Below the pieces are notes generated by a model. It was not told the origin of the DNA. It saw only the letters and a list, made by a program, of their open reading frames with translations, and searched no databases. The translations under genes and the position numbers were made by a program. A DNA stretch of 64,000 nucleotides. Source: Cepaea nemoralis. Lineage: Eukaryota; Mollusca; Gastropoda; Stylommatophora; Helicidae. Of the stretch, positions 11,513 through 22,580 are shown in pieces. The stretch covers positions 62,001 through 126,000 of the forward strand of contig JACEFZ010006262.1 of assembly GCA_014155875.1 (NCBI GenBank), written 5' to 3'. How positions within the stretch are numbered: the first letter of the stretch is position 1; each line of letters starts with the position of its first letter.

Positions 11513-11523
11513 TCTCTGCAAAT
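11513..11523. repeat. Right target-site duplication of RTE LINE
   Basis: Exact copy of the 11-mer at 9447-9457. Confidence 0.75.
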
Positions 11524-11970
11524 ACATTTTTATAATCTTCTTTTATTGCTTCTATATAATTATATATATGTTTTATTATACCAGACTTAATAAGCGTTCT
11601 TCATACTGGCTATTAGGAAATATTTTTGGCAGGCCATTTACAGGCCATAAAGTGTTACCAACCATCAGTAGGGGTCAAGGGTCGGTATAGGATGCCAAAC
11701 ATTTGTTGCGGTACCTGGGCGAAGTACCCGATCGTCTGCTCCTATGGCTTCACTTTCACAATGTATAGAAACTGGTAGTGCTACTGATACAGATCAGCAC
11801 ATTCCCAGCTGAGAATGAACTCAATGTCTCCAACGGGAAGAGGACAGACGTGCCCAACAGTTGGCCAACAAGGCGATGAACACCAATGGTCGTCTCATAT
11901 CAAAGGAGGATAAGTGAATTAATCGTTTACTTAAATAATAAATGTAATAAACTATTTGTTTTAAAATAAG
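11524..11970. repeat. Dispersed module, copy 1 (right part) and unassigned spacer
   Basis: The first 130 bp continue the module interrupted by the LINE and include the ggcaggccatttacaggcc landmark near 11630. The remaining 300 bp show no gene. A stretch near 11905-11960 recurs near 16285-16345. Confidence 0.5.
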
Positions 11971-12990
11971 TTTCGTTCTATGAACTAACGAGATATACTT
12001 GTGCTGATCACTCTATGAATTGACGAAGCATAATTTTTCAAAGCATTTATTTGTCAGAAATTTAGCATTATAGATTTTACTGCCGTTACCTTCATTGGAT
12101 TATACTTTGTACAAACACTAAACATGATGTTTTAAAATGTATGGCACTAGCAGTGTTTATTCGGGACAATATTTCTTTTCCTTTATATTCTCTACCCATC
12201 TGACTGCTACTCATCTCATCTCATTTTGTTCCTCTTGCACCTTGCTGTGTCGAAGTGAAGTATAAACAGTGGAAGACTGCCCGCGTATGGGCTTCATGTA
12301 TCTATATTCCCATGGACTCATATTTTATTCCATCGTTTACGTGGTCGGCCTCTTCCTCTCCTTTCAGCTGGTCTAATAATATCCAGCCCTGCTATAACCC
12401 TCACTTTAGCATTGAGACTGCTACTGCTAACATAATTAACTAACAATTATTATTCAAATAAGAAAGAATATTATAATGGCATTTCCATTGTTTATTTCCT
12501 TACTTTTTTTCTTTTATTAGAGCATAGCCAGATTATCATAACAACAGGCTAGCATAATTTTTAAGTGATCACCAAATTTATAACAACTTCGGGGGAGACT
12601 ACATAAATAAACCGAACACACATAACTAAATTAAGACATGGGACATAACAATTTATAATGATAAGGGACGTTATTCAAACTAAACATACATCATTGTTAA
12701 TATGCAAATCACTTTCCTAATATTTCTGTAAATCCATATGAAATCAACTTATGTTGTCATTTATAAATTCTTTAAGTTATATTCGTAAAATATAAATATG
12801 CATATCATATGTACGAAAATAATTATAATATATAGTTGTCTCTTTTGCACAATACATTTTTATAATCTACTTTTATAGCTTCGTTATAATAAAATATAAT
12901 GTTGTTGTTCCCATAGTGCATGTACTGTGTGTGTGTCGAAGAACCTTATATTGTTTGGCAGGCCGTTGAGAGGCTAATAAGTTTCATATT
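11971..12990. repeat. Dispersed noncoding module, copy 2
   Basis: This copy has the same landmarks as copy 1 in the same order: the agaaatttagcattatagatt motif near 12055, a gggacataac motif near 12640, and a ggcaggccgttgagaggc motif near 12957. It is interrupted by a minus-strand LINE C-terminal fragment at about 12195-12445. Confidence 0.6.
12195..12445 (-). pseudogene. LINE C-terminal fragment (family of 17044-17400)
   Basis: On the minus strand this matches the plus-strand fragments at 17044-17400 and 30690-31092. It shares the GRGRPRKRW-like basic block, the SMGI-YEAH block and the closing segment, followed by an ATGAG-type tail (plus-strand catctcatctcatt near 12210). Many differences and stops; not functional. 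Confidence 0.65.
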
Positions 12991-13790
12991 CTGCTACTCG
13001 GACCTACGCAATCCATTTGGACTTATGGGAAATCCATGCGTAGAAAACAGCACCAGAAATCTCTGGGCGTGAGATGCAGCCCCTTCCTCGGCGAGTGCTT
13101 CGCTTTTGTACAATCACAAGGAATAACACCATCCTGTGCCATACATCGGGCGCTGTTACGTCAGCTATTTCTCCCCACGATGCTTGATTCAAAAGTGGAA
13201 GGTCATGATGACCATGTATAAGGTCCTTTACTGAACATCGTCTTTCATCATGTCCACCATTTCCCATCCGAAAAGATTGTTGATCTTACGACAGTTTACA
13301 ATCGTTGCGCATTTTGCTGGTATATTTGTTTTAATATCCAAGACACACAGTAGATTTCACAGTGTCTGGCATATTTGGCTGCAACTATTCAAGTCGCTGA
13401 AGTCACACAACAAGCAAATCGACGAACAATTCAAAAATATACAATACACATATTCCCACAGTATTTTAAAGTGTCTACCATATTGGTAATTTTCACCTGA
13501 ATACCAAGATGTTTTGTTTACACAACAATAGTTTGAGCGTACGAATCGCATCTGCTTCAGCATATGTTTATATTTATTACCAAATCTTAGCAGCACTAAA
13601 ACAAAAACGAAGAGAATGCAGCCAAAGACAGGTAATGATCTCTGATCATTGCTTTGATAGGGAAGAAAACAGCAGCCAGACCATTGCCAAGATAAGCAAA
13701 GAAATGGGGGTCTCAGTATCGAAGCTATGAAGCTAAGCCTTACCACTTTCTATGTTAGTTGATTTGTTAGTCATCATCATGTGCCATGCC
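12991..13790. repeat. Segmentally duplicated spacer (copy at 35690-36294)
   Basis: From about 13100 onward this stretch is clearly homologous to 35690-36294, and parts recur at 16515-16565 and 17417-17790. The left part still encodes a short LINE-like C-terminal tail (VQSQGITPSCAIHRALLRQL) matching WIDDIIEIVRSQGMTLSCATH at 35.7 kb. The similarity crosses the LINE 3' end at about 13780, so the copies arose by duplication of a larger segment. No gene is present. Confidence 0.65.
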
Positions 13791-13794
13791 GAAT

Positions 13795-14400
13795 AAGCAT
13801 GGGTGGTCATGTTTCGCCACCTCACACTATTACCAGTCGTGAAGCAGGTCTGTGTCCTTGTCTCGATTATGTCATGTGATCAAACCATCGATATATGTAT
13901 CTCTCTGCCTTCCCCTTGTTCCTTTCCCTCAATCTTTCCAACTATTACTAATTTTGTTAGTTTAGTTCCATTGATTGCTTGCCCAAATAATCTTGACTGC
14001 CAACTATTAATTTCTTTTATCTGTTTACTGTTTTCATTTGTTCTTTGTAGGACTTGCTTATTTGGTTTTCTGTCTTTCCATTATTTTCTTTGAATTTTCC
14101 TCAGACACTACATCTCCACTACCATCAGATGTTTGCCAGCTTTTCTGCTTATTGTACACAATTCATATCTTATCATTGTATACGATAATTGCATCATTTC
14201 AACACTCTTTTTCTCGTTTCAGCTGATATCTTTTGATTGGTCAGTATGTTTTTCACCAGGCATCTTCGTCGTAGCGATGCTTGATCTAAAATCCTTTATG
14301 CCCCTCCCAGGAGATATTATGGCAGTTCTGAGATATTTATACCGATATAATCTTTGAATTGACGAGATATAGTTGTATCGATTCACTCTATGAATTGATT
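13795..14400 (-). pseudogene. RTE-type LINE C-terminal fragment
   Basis: A minus-strand match to the last about 200 codons of the RTE-type ORF2, including the 3' end with a catcatcat tail on the left. It is heavily mutated. Its 3' end near 13781-13810 is the undisturbed equivalent of the site where the Gmr1-type element inserted between 36299 and 45090. Confidence 0.7.
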
Positions 14401-14409
14401 AAACAATTT

Positions 14410-15188
14410 CTGTGCATTTTTTTTCTTTTGTTGTTTGTTAGAAATTTACCGCTATAGATTTTACTGCAGTTTCTTTCATGTGATTATATTCTTGTGCAAA
14501 CACCTAAACGTGATCTTTTAGAAATTTGTCTCTAGCAGTGTTTATTAGGTACAATATCCCTTTTCTTTATATTTACTACCGATCTGACTGCTACTATAAC
14601 TATGGTTATCGTAATCAAAACAAAATATTATGCAAATGATAATAAATCATAAAACGGTGCTTCGCTTATTTATTTTCTTATTCATATTTTTTTTTTTAAT
14701 TTAAAGCATGCCCAGATTATCATAACAACAAGATAGCATCATTGTTGAGCCGACATCGAATTTATTAACAATTCTCTTCAAACAACTTCGGGAGAGACCA
14801 CATAAACAACGAAATTAAGGTAAGGGACATAACGACTTAACATATTAAGGGACATTACTTGGTCTAAAAATAGTTTATTTACAATTCTGGGAATCACATG
14901 TTAATATATCATAAATTTCATGTTTTCAAATCAACCTTTACTGCCAATACTTAATACGTATTATATGGTTGAGAAAAATAAACAGCTTAATAGCACAAAT
15001 CATTATATTATTAAGCTCTATTTCTGCACAAAATTCATTTTTATAATCTGCTTTCCTGGCTGCCTATGATAATAAATAAAACTATAAGTACGCAGATTTG
15101 ATGTAATGTAGATATAATCGATAAATATATTTTTGGCACGCCTTTGAAAGGCCATCGATCACTTGTTTTCAGTCCACGTTACTTCACG
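14410..15188. repeat. Dispersed noncoding module, copy 3 (most complete)
   Basis: This is the cleanest copy. It contains in order the agaaatttaccgctatagatt motif, the gatctgactgctac motif, an A/T-run near 14685-14700, the aacttcgggagagaccacataaac motif, the cataacgacttaac motif near 14828, the tttttataatctgc motif near 15041 and a ggcacgcctttgaaaggcc motif near 15136. No coding content. The right edge abuts a U2-like head. Confidence 0.7.
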
Positions 15189-15330
15189 ACCTTTTGTCTT
15201 AGATCAACGTGTGGATTTATCTGTACTTGATCTGGCCAGGGTGCAGAGACGGTCATTCAAACCCGAATCACCAAAGCACTGTCTACTAACAATGGCAGAC
15301 GGGCCTCTTAGTTGACCATTAATAGATAGA
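15189..15330 (+). repeat. U2-like-headed short repeat (diverged)
   Basis: The start (15189-15245) resembles the first about 45 nt of U2 snRNA through the agatcaa and gtatctg-like blocks. It continues with the tgatctggccagg junction shared with copies at 28059, 28228, 34594 and 63780. It is the most diverged of the five. Confidence 0.5.
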
Positions 15331-15384
15331 GATAAAATGACTGAGTCAAAGAACATATCAATCATAAACAAAACAGCAAACACC

Positions 15385-15585
15385 ATCGTAATGTTTTGGC
15401 GCTCATGAACTAGGGGTAAGGATTAGAGGCTAGAGGACGCACTAGACAACATAAACATTAAAATCTATAGTTACAGACTGGGTTTCGAACCTGTCACCTC
15501 CAAATGACGACAGCGTCTCGCTGCTTCTCTAATCTCCTATTCTTACCCCTACTTCCATGAGTGCCAAAACAATACGTATGTATTT
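15385..15585. mobile_element. Palindromic MITE-like element
   Basis: Bases 15385-15430 and 15535-15585 form an imperfect inverted repeat of roughly 45 bp whose outer part is a gttttggc / gccaaaac pair. The 100 bp between them carry a box-B-like gtttcgaacct motif on the minus strand. No transposase is present and no clear target duplication was found. Confidence 0.5.
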
Positions 15586-15851
15586 ATTACTTCATTGTCT
15601 TGACGGCCTCAAAGGGTTCCCCAAATGATATTTATATGTAATATGTGTCCATTAGAACGGACCAATATTAAAGTGTTATTAATAATCAGTTTTTTTTTTC
15701 TTCAACAGGGCTAATAATTATATTAAGAATTAAATGTAAGTGTTGCGCAATTTATTGCATGACGGATTGTGCTACATCTTGTCAGGCACACGCTGTAGAC
15801 GTCACTCAACATAAAACAAAGCGAAACAATGAATCTTTCAAGCTGATATAT

Positions 15852-16167
15852 ACCAAACACATATTCCCACAGTCATGTATACAACACACATATTCCTACA
15901 GTCATGTATACAACACACATATTCCCACAGTCATGTATACAACACACATATTCCCACAGTCATGTATACAACACACATATTCCCACAGTCATGTATACAA
16001 CACACATATTCCCACAGTCATGTATACAACACACATATTCCCACAGTCATGTATACAACACACATATTCCCACAGTCATGTATACAACACACATATTCCC
16101 ACAGTCACGTATACAACACACATATTCCCACAGTCATGTATACAACACACATATTCCCACAGTCATG
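15852..16167. repeat. 29-bp minisatellite, about 11 copies
   Basis: Perfect or near-perfect tandem copies of a 29-bp unit containing catattcccacagtcatgta. A single unexpanded relative of the unit is present near 13440 and 36045. All three frames stay open through it, which produces spurious His/Tyr/Ser-rich reading frames. There are no spacers, so it is not a CRISPR array. Confidence 0.95.
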
Positions 16168-16690
16168 CATGTTATCTACCTTGGTAAAATTAAAATGATT
16201 ATCAATGTTTTGTTTAATTGCACGCCAATGGTGTGGGCATACGAATATAATCTGCTCCTTCCATCCAGGCGACGAACCCCATCCGATGCAATAAGGATGA
16301 ATAAATTAATCGTTTGCTTACATAATTAATGTTATAAACTATTTAAAAATATATACACACACAAATGGCACAATAGACGGAGAAATCGAATGAAGATGTT
16401 AAAAAGCACGTGCGCGTATATATCAACTACCACATACACTGAAACATCGTAATATGCCAGTGTCAGCAAAACGACAGATAATACATAGCACAATCACACA
16501 CACCCTGCGCTACGATGGCTTCGCAATACGAATCGCAACTGCTTCAGTGTATGTTTTTCATTATTATCATATCTGAGCAGTTAACTGGCATGCCAGATCA
16601 CAGGCTCCCTAAAAGATTTTTTTACGGCGAGTTGCGTTGTAGTAAACGCTCCCAAGGCGGTCAGAGGAAATACTTTAAAGGCACTGAAAA
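16168..16690. other. Unassigned spacer with short duplicated patches
   Basis: Patches at about 16285-16345 and 16525-16565 match 11905-11960 and 13540-13575. I see nothing else recognisable. Confidence 0.45.
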
Positions 16691-16985
16691 TCTCACTGAA
16701 TGCTTTTGGAATTCATCATGACACCTGGCAGAATACAGCCAGAGACCGAAATTCGGGGTGTGCATCATTCCGCAAGAGTGCAGTCACGTGTGAGGCAACC
16801 AGGACTGCAAGAGCTGTGAAGAAAATGCAGGACAGAAAAACCACTGCAGGAAATCCTCCTCCAGAAATGTCAAGCATTCTTTGTCCACATTGTCAAAGAA
16901 CATTTCGAGCCACAATAGGCCTTATCAGCAATCTTAGAACTCACGGCTCCCTATTTCAACCCCGCTGGATGAAATGAATGGTTAT
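16690..16985 (+). pseudogene. LINE ORF2 C-terminal zinc-finger fragment
   Basis: This encodes the end of an RTE-superfamily-like ORF2. A HDTW-type block is followed by a basic helix and a CPHC...IGLIS.LRTH C2H2-like finger. The first zinc-binding His of the finger is Asn here. A paralogous copy at 22895-23165 keeps the His but has a small deletion after the second Cys. It is 5'-truncated and broken. Confidence 0.65.
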
Positions 16986-17043
16986 CATCATTCTTGATGG
17001 AAAAATAACAACATCTGAGCAGTACTAAACAAACAAATACAAA

Positions 17044-17400
17044 TAAGAAAATGCACTCAATGATAGAGATTCCTGAGAAGAATACTCAACGTATCAAGAA
17101 GAGATAAGATCAGAAACGAAGAAATCAGAACTAAAGTGGGGGTTAAAGCAGCAGTAGATTTTATTAGAAAGCAGCAAGTCAAATGGTTTGGCCATGCAAG
17201 TAGGTAACCAGTCAACAGCATACCACAACAAGCAATGATGCACAGACCAGATGGAAACAGAGGAAGAGGCCGACCACGTAAACGTTGGACGGAGGGAATA
17301 GCAGAGTCCATGGGAATATCGATATATGAAGCCCATAATCGGGCACTCTCGGGATGTTTATACTTTACCTCGACACCGCAAGATACAAGAGGAACATGAT
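17044..17400 (+). pseudogene. LINE C-terminal fragment with ATGAG tail
   Basis: This translates to an RFLRRILNVSRRD-like segment, a WFGHASR block, RGRGRPRKRW and a final SMGISIYEAHN block. That is the C-terminal region of an RTE-superfamily ORF2. One stop lies just after ASR. The end is a gatgagatgagatg tail. A closer relative is at 30690-31092 and an inverted one at 12195-12445. Confidence 0.7.
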
Positions 17401-17499
17401 GAGATGAGATGAGATAGGGATTTATCCATGACCATTGCTTTGATAAGGAAAGAAAACAGCACCCGCACATTGCCTAGATAAGCAAAGACATGAGGGTTT

Positions 17500-17700
17500 C
17501 GTGACGAAGTGGTTACGTCGCCTGAGTCGCTCATGAAGGTCGCCAGTTCGAAACCGAACTAATTCGGTTCACTGGAACAATTTTCACTGAGTTGAAGCTA
17601 TGGAGTTAGTGCCCATGAAGTTTATCTTCTAAAGGAAGTTTTAGTCAAGCAAATTGAGTCCTGTCTAAATGCATCCTTACAATATCGTTATCTTTTGAAA
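17500..17700 (+). mobile_element. tRNA-headed SINE
   Basis: Bases 17500-17560 have a box-A-like tgacgaagtggtta motif and a box-B agttcgaaacc motif (17545-17555), separated as in tRNA genes. A non-tRNA body follows. No full cloverleaf is evident, so this is a SINE head and not a tRNA gene. Boundaries are approximate. Confidence 0.5.
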
Positions 17701-17769
17701 CACATTGTCAGTGGTAACTCTATAAAGCTAAGCCTTACTACTTTTTAATTCTGTTGATTTGTTTGTCAT

Positions 17770-18170
17770 CATCATTTGTCATGTAGATAATCATGTTCGG
17801 CCATGTCTCGCCATCTCAAACCATCACAAGAATCTTGTGCCATATTTTGTGTTCTGGTCTCGATTTTGTCACGTGATCTAACCATCCAGATATTTATCTT
17901 CCTGTCCTCCTTCTGTTTTTTCCACAACAATGTTATAGGCCTTATTGTTGTTGTTGTTGTTTTTTTTTGTCTGTCCATGATATTCTTTACATTTTCCTCA
18001 GAAATTAAATCTTCACTGTCATCCGATTGTTGCCAGCTATTCTGATTCTGTACACGATTCACATCCATATAATTGTACACAATCTATGTAGCAGTTCAAC
18101 ACTTTTTTCTCGTTGCAATTGACATCTTCTTATCGGTCATTATGTTTTCCGTGAAGCAAAATGTAAAAGA
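17770..18170 (-). pseudogene. RTE-type LINE C-terminal fragment
   Basis: This is equivalent to 13795-14400 and 8197-8570, including a catcatcat tail on the left and the same join to the noncoding module on the right. It is heavily degraded. Confidence 0.6.
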
Positions 18171-18375
18171 CTGGTACTACTAACGGTAATTATCGTAATT
18201 AAAACCAAATACTATGCACATGATAAGAAATCATAAAATGGCACTTCGCTTGTTTATGGCCTTATTTTTTTAAAATTAAGATTATCCAGATTATCATAAC
18301 AGCAGGCTAGCATAATTGTTAAATGGTCACATAATTTATCAACAATTCTGTTCAAGCGACTTCGGAGAACAAGAG
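18171..18375. repeat. Dispersed noncoding module, copy 4 (left part)
   Basis: This part carries the aatcataaaatggcacttcgct and pyrimidine-flanked attatcataacagcaggctagcat landmarks of copies 1 to 3. The copy is split by the Nimb/I-like LINE fragment and later by the Helitron. Its remaining parts are 19377-19657 and 22401-22580. Confidence 0.6.
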
Positions 18376-19376
18376 ATACCGCATGCAGGGCGATGCGCTA
18401 CGTTCTTGATTTTCCAACCATGAGGGACAGAATACAATTTTATCAAGCAGATGTCTATCTCAGAGTCATCGCAAACACACAACATCCACTGCACAGCGAG
18501 ATTAAGAAGGTAAAGGGCAGAAGGCTAAGAAGAGGACAGTCATGGATGGGTCAAGCCGAAGACATTCTTCAGTTGGTGTGTTTACTTGAGGACATAGAAC
18601 CTGGCGAGGAGTGGGTACATGTGTCAACAGAGTTCTGTACATCCTTTTCAGTGTGAATCCAACTAGACAGGAGATGCAAACAAAAATATCCTGCTGCTGT
18701 GGAGGCGGAAGTGAAGGCTCTGATCTTCGAGAATGCATTTGAGGATGATGCTGTCATTTACACAGATGGGTCGGTCGTCCGAGGAGTGAGAAGTTCATGG
18801 GCCTTACGGCTCAGGCCAGAGGGAAAAGTGTGAAGGAAGAGTGGCGCTTTTGCTTTGACCACACGCAGTCTGACTATGGAAGTCATGGCAGTAAGTAATG
18901 AAATAACATGTCTCGAGACACAGACATGCAATCGAACATGTGTCCTTAGTGACTCAATGAGTATACTCGGGATGATAGAGATGGGGTGGGTCCGAAGACA
19001 GTGGTTGCTGTCTCTGGGGCGGTCTCGGCTGGCAAATATTAGTTTCATCTTCGTACCATGGCATGCGGGTGTACAAGGGAATGAGCAGGCTGACAGGAAT
19101 GCAGGTAGGGTTACTGAGCCATGGACCAGGGCGACATTCTGAATGCTCTACGAGAAGTAAGTCGTTTACGAGAACCAAACGATGACTGGGAATCTGTAAC
19201 CATGGTCAGGCTGCAAGAACAGCAAGTTAAAAGAGGTGTGGCCAAACAAGAACCAGAGAACCCAATAAGAGTAATAAACCAACACAGAACTGGTGTCGTG
19301 AGCAGCTATACGCTGAGGGATTTACTGAGGAGGGGATCCGAGCAATTATGGACTGAATGGTTCGATGTGCAATGAG
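18376..19376 (+). pseudogene. Nimb/I-like LINE fragment: RT end plus RNase H
   Basis: The first part (about 18393-18656) matches the RT C-terminus of I-superfamily elements (AMRYVLDFPTMRDR, HPLHSEI, WVHV blocks). Then an RNase H domain is visible across frames: a YTDGS box near 18757, MEVMAV (catalytic Glu) near 18876, a VLSDS box near 18943, and WHAGVQGNEQADRNAG near 19060-19105. All four acidic motifs are recognisable, but frameshifts and stops separate them. Only LINEs of the I superfamily carry RNase H in this way. The fragment is inserted in module copy 4. The clade name (Nimb versus I) is a guess. Confidence 0.7.
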
Positions 19377-19657
19377 GATGATCTTTCGACTACCTAACTA
19401 GCTGGCTTCGGGGGAAACCACGTAAAGAATAGTAAAAAACACAATTAAATTAAGGCATTGGGCATAACGACTTAACATATTAAGTGAAATTACCTAATCT
19501 AAAAATATTTCTAACATTTGAAGTTCTGGCAATTACTTTGTAAGTGTTTCGTTACTTTCATTTGTAAATCAACCTTTACTGCCATTCCCCAATATAATAA
19601 GTCATACATGTCAAAGAAAAATAAACAGTGTATTCGCAAAAGTAATTTTATTATTTA
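19377..19657. repeat. Dispersed noncoding module, copy 4 (middle part)
   Basis: Contains the cttcgggggaaaccacgtaaa and cataacgacttaacatattaag motifs. It ends at the Helitron insertion point, and the sequence resumes at 22401. Confidence 0.65.
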
Positions 19658-19751
19658 CTAGCTGACCCGGCCCGGCTTCGCCCAGTCCCTGGTGGGGAGC
19701 ATCTCATTTAATTCATATAAGTAGTCATATAAGTTCTCGTTCCCGTTACCG

Positions 19752-20262
<511 letters not shown>

Positions 20263-20365
20263 TTATTGGTTGCAGTTAGAACAACCTTAGATAAACGAAG
20301 ACCAACTTACAAAAAGCATTAGAAAGAGCACTTGAAAGATCTTTACATCTTCCCCAACAATTAAC

Positions 20366-21758
20366 TTGGGTAAATGGAGCGGCGGCAGCAGCATCAGCAG
20401 AAGAAGGAAAAGGAGGAGTAGGAGCTGGGAGGAGGAAGAGGGAGGTGGAGGAGGGAGGAGTAGGAGGGAGGAAGAGATAGGCGGAGAGAGGAGGAGGAGG
20501 GAAGAGGAGGGAGGAGGAAGGAGAATTAGGAGGAGGAGAGAAGGAGGATAGGAGGTAGGAGAGAGGAGGAGGAGGTTAGGAGAAGGAGGGAAGAGGAGCA
20601 GGAGGAAGGGAGGAGGAGGATTAGTGATGAATAGGAGGAGGAGTAGACAGGGATTAGGAGAGGAGAGAGGAGGAGGAGGCTAGGAGCAGGGAGGGGAGGG
20701 AGGAGGAAGGATGAGGAGGATGAGGAGGCAGGAGGAGGAGCAGGCAGGAGCGAGGAGGTGGAGTGTAGGAGGAAGGAAGAGGGAGGGGGAGGATGAGGGA
20801 GGAGGAAGAGGAGGAGGAAGGAGAAGGAGGAGGAGGGAGAAGGAGGGGAGAAGGAGGGAGGAGAAGAACGCCAGGGGAGTAATAGGGAGGAGGAGGAGGG
20901 AGATGAGGAGGAGGGATGGGAGGAGGAGGAGAGGATGAGGAGGAGCGATGAGGCGGAGGAAGGAGGTGGAGGGAGGAGGCGGAGGGAGGAGGAGGGAGGA
21001 GGAAGGGGGAGAAGGATGAGGGAGGAGAAGGAGGGGAAGGATGAGGAGGGAGGAGGAGGAAGAGGGAGGAGGAGGAGGGAGGAGGAGGGAGGTGGAGAGA
21101 GGAGGAGGGGGAGGAGGTAGGAGGAGGAGGGATGAGGGGAAGGACGTAGGAGGAGGAGGGAGGAGGAGCGAGGAGGAAGGAAGAGGAGTGATTAGGAGGA
21201 GGGAGGAGGGAGGAGGAGGGAGGAGGAAGAGGGAGAAGGAGGAGGGAGGAGAAGGAGGAGGGAGGAGGAGGAGGGAGGAGGAGGAGGAAGAGGGAGGAGG
21301 AAGAGGGAGGAGGAGGGATGTGGAGGGAGGTAAAGGGAGGAGGAGGGAGGAGGAGAGAGGATGAGGAGGGAGGAGGAGAGAGGATGAGGAGGGAGGAGGA
21401 GAAGGGAGGAGGAGGGATGAGGAGGATGGAGGAGGAGAGGGAGGAGGAGGGAGGAGGAGGGGGAGGAGGTAGGAGGCTGAGGGAGGAAGAGGGAGGAGAA
21501 GGGGGAGGAGGGAGGATGAGGGGGAGGATGTAGAATTAGAAGGAGAGAGGAGGAGGGAGTGGGAGGAGAGAGGAGGAGAAGGGAGGAGGAAGGAAGAGGA
21601 GTGATTAGGAGGAGGGAGGAGAGCGAGGAGGTAGGAGGAAGAGGGAGGAGGAGGAGGAGGAAGGAGGAGGAGGAGAAAGAGGGAGGAGGAGGGAGAGGAG
21701 GAGGGGAGGGGAAGAGGAAGAGGGTAGGAAGGAGGAGGGGAGAGGAGGAGGAGGATTT
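20366..21758. repeat. 1.4-kb polypurine tract, GGA-rich
   Basis: The plus strand is almost entirely A and G for about 1,390 bases, built from GGA/GGAGG motifs with rare pyrimidines. Mirror-symmetric blocks are frequent, a composition prone to triplex (H-DNA) or G-rich structure. The 366-codon Ser/Pro/Leu frame on the opposite strand is a composition artefact. The tract lies inside the Helitron. Confidence 0.95.
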
Positions 21759-22400
21759 TAACGCATATGCCTGTAGACAACTGCAGCGAAAAGGTGGGTC
21801 TGTCTATCTATCTGACCCGGCGTGGCTTTGCCCATCTCCTGGCGGGTAGCGTCTCATTAAATTCATACAACAAAAAAAGTAACTTAAAAGAATGTCCTTC
21901 CACACACCATCCATTATTTTTAATGAACACTCTTTCTTATCACCTGCATGACTACAGTAACTTCTTAAGCATAAAAAGATGAGTTACAATGTTATGCATT
22001 GTGCATTATTTTTATGAAAACTTTGAAAATGCCTTAAAGATTGTATCATTATTTATTATAACTCATATGCCGGTATATAACTATAGACACAGAGTTTATA
22101 AATCTTTGAAAACGATGCAACAATATGACTATAAGTTATACAGAAAAGTTATTAAAAGTTATGCCCCTTGAAATAACTTTTACAGAGTTAAGTCCCCTTG
22201 CTGTATAGAAATTATAATGAAAAATGGACAATTAAATAATATTTAGTAAGCAGCCGATTTCACACTAAAAAAATATCACAGTTGGCTGCGCTGAATGAAA
22301 GGAAGACGTGTAGAAAATTTCATCTCAATCGGATGGGCCGTTCGCGAACGCATAAAGGACATACGGACATACAGACTGAAATTGCCTTTTATTGATAAGA

Positions 22401-22580
22401 TTTACATTTTTGCACAATACATCTTTATGATCTGCATTCCTGGTTTTCTAGAATAATATATATGTCACCTTAGTATCCAATATGTTAGTAATTGATAAAA
22501 CAATGGTTATATTTTTTGGCAGGTCGTTAAAAGGCCAAACAATCAAAGGTTAGATCAAAGTGTAGTGTTATGTCACGGTA
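22401..22580. repeat. Dispersed noncoding module, copy 4 (right part)
   Basis: Continues the module after the Helitron, with a gcacaatacatctttatgatctgc motif near 22415 and a ggcaggtcgttaaaaggcc motif near 22519. Confidence 0.65.

Noticed and set aside
15852..16167. CRISPR-like array of 29-bp repeats
   Set aside because: The units are contiguous without spacers and the genome is eukaryotic.
15759..16329. Overlapping His/Tyr/Ser-rich open frames
   Set aside because: They are translations of the 29-bp minisatellite in three phases.
16860..16970. Host C2H2 zinc-finger exon
   Set aside because: The same finger follows LINE RT sequence at 22.6-23.2 kb, so it is the LINE C-terminus.
20680..21780. 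366-codon Ser/Pro/Leu-rich open frame on the minus strand
   Set aside because: It is the complement of the GGA polypurine tract; stop codons are simply excluded by composition.
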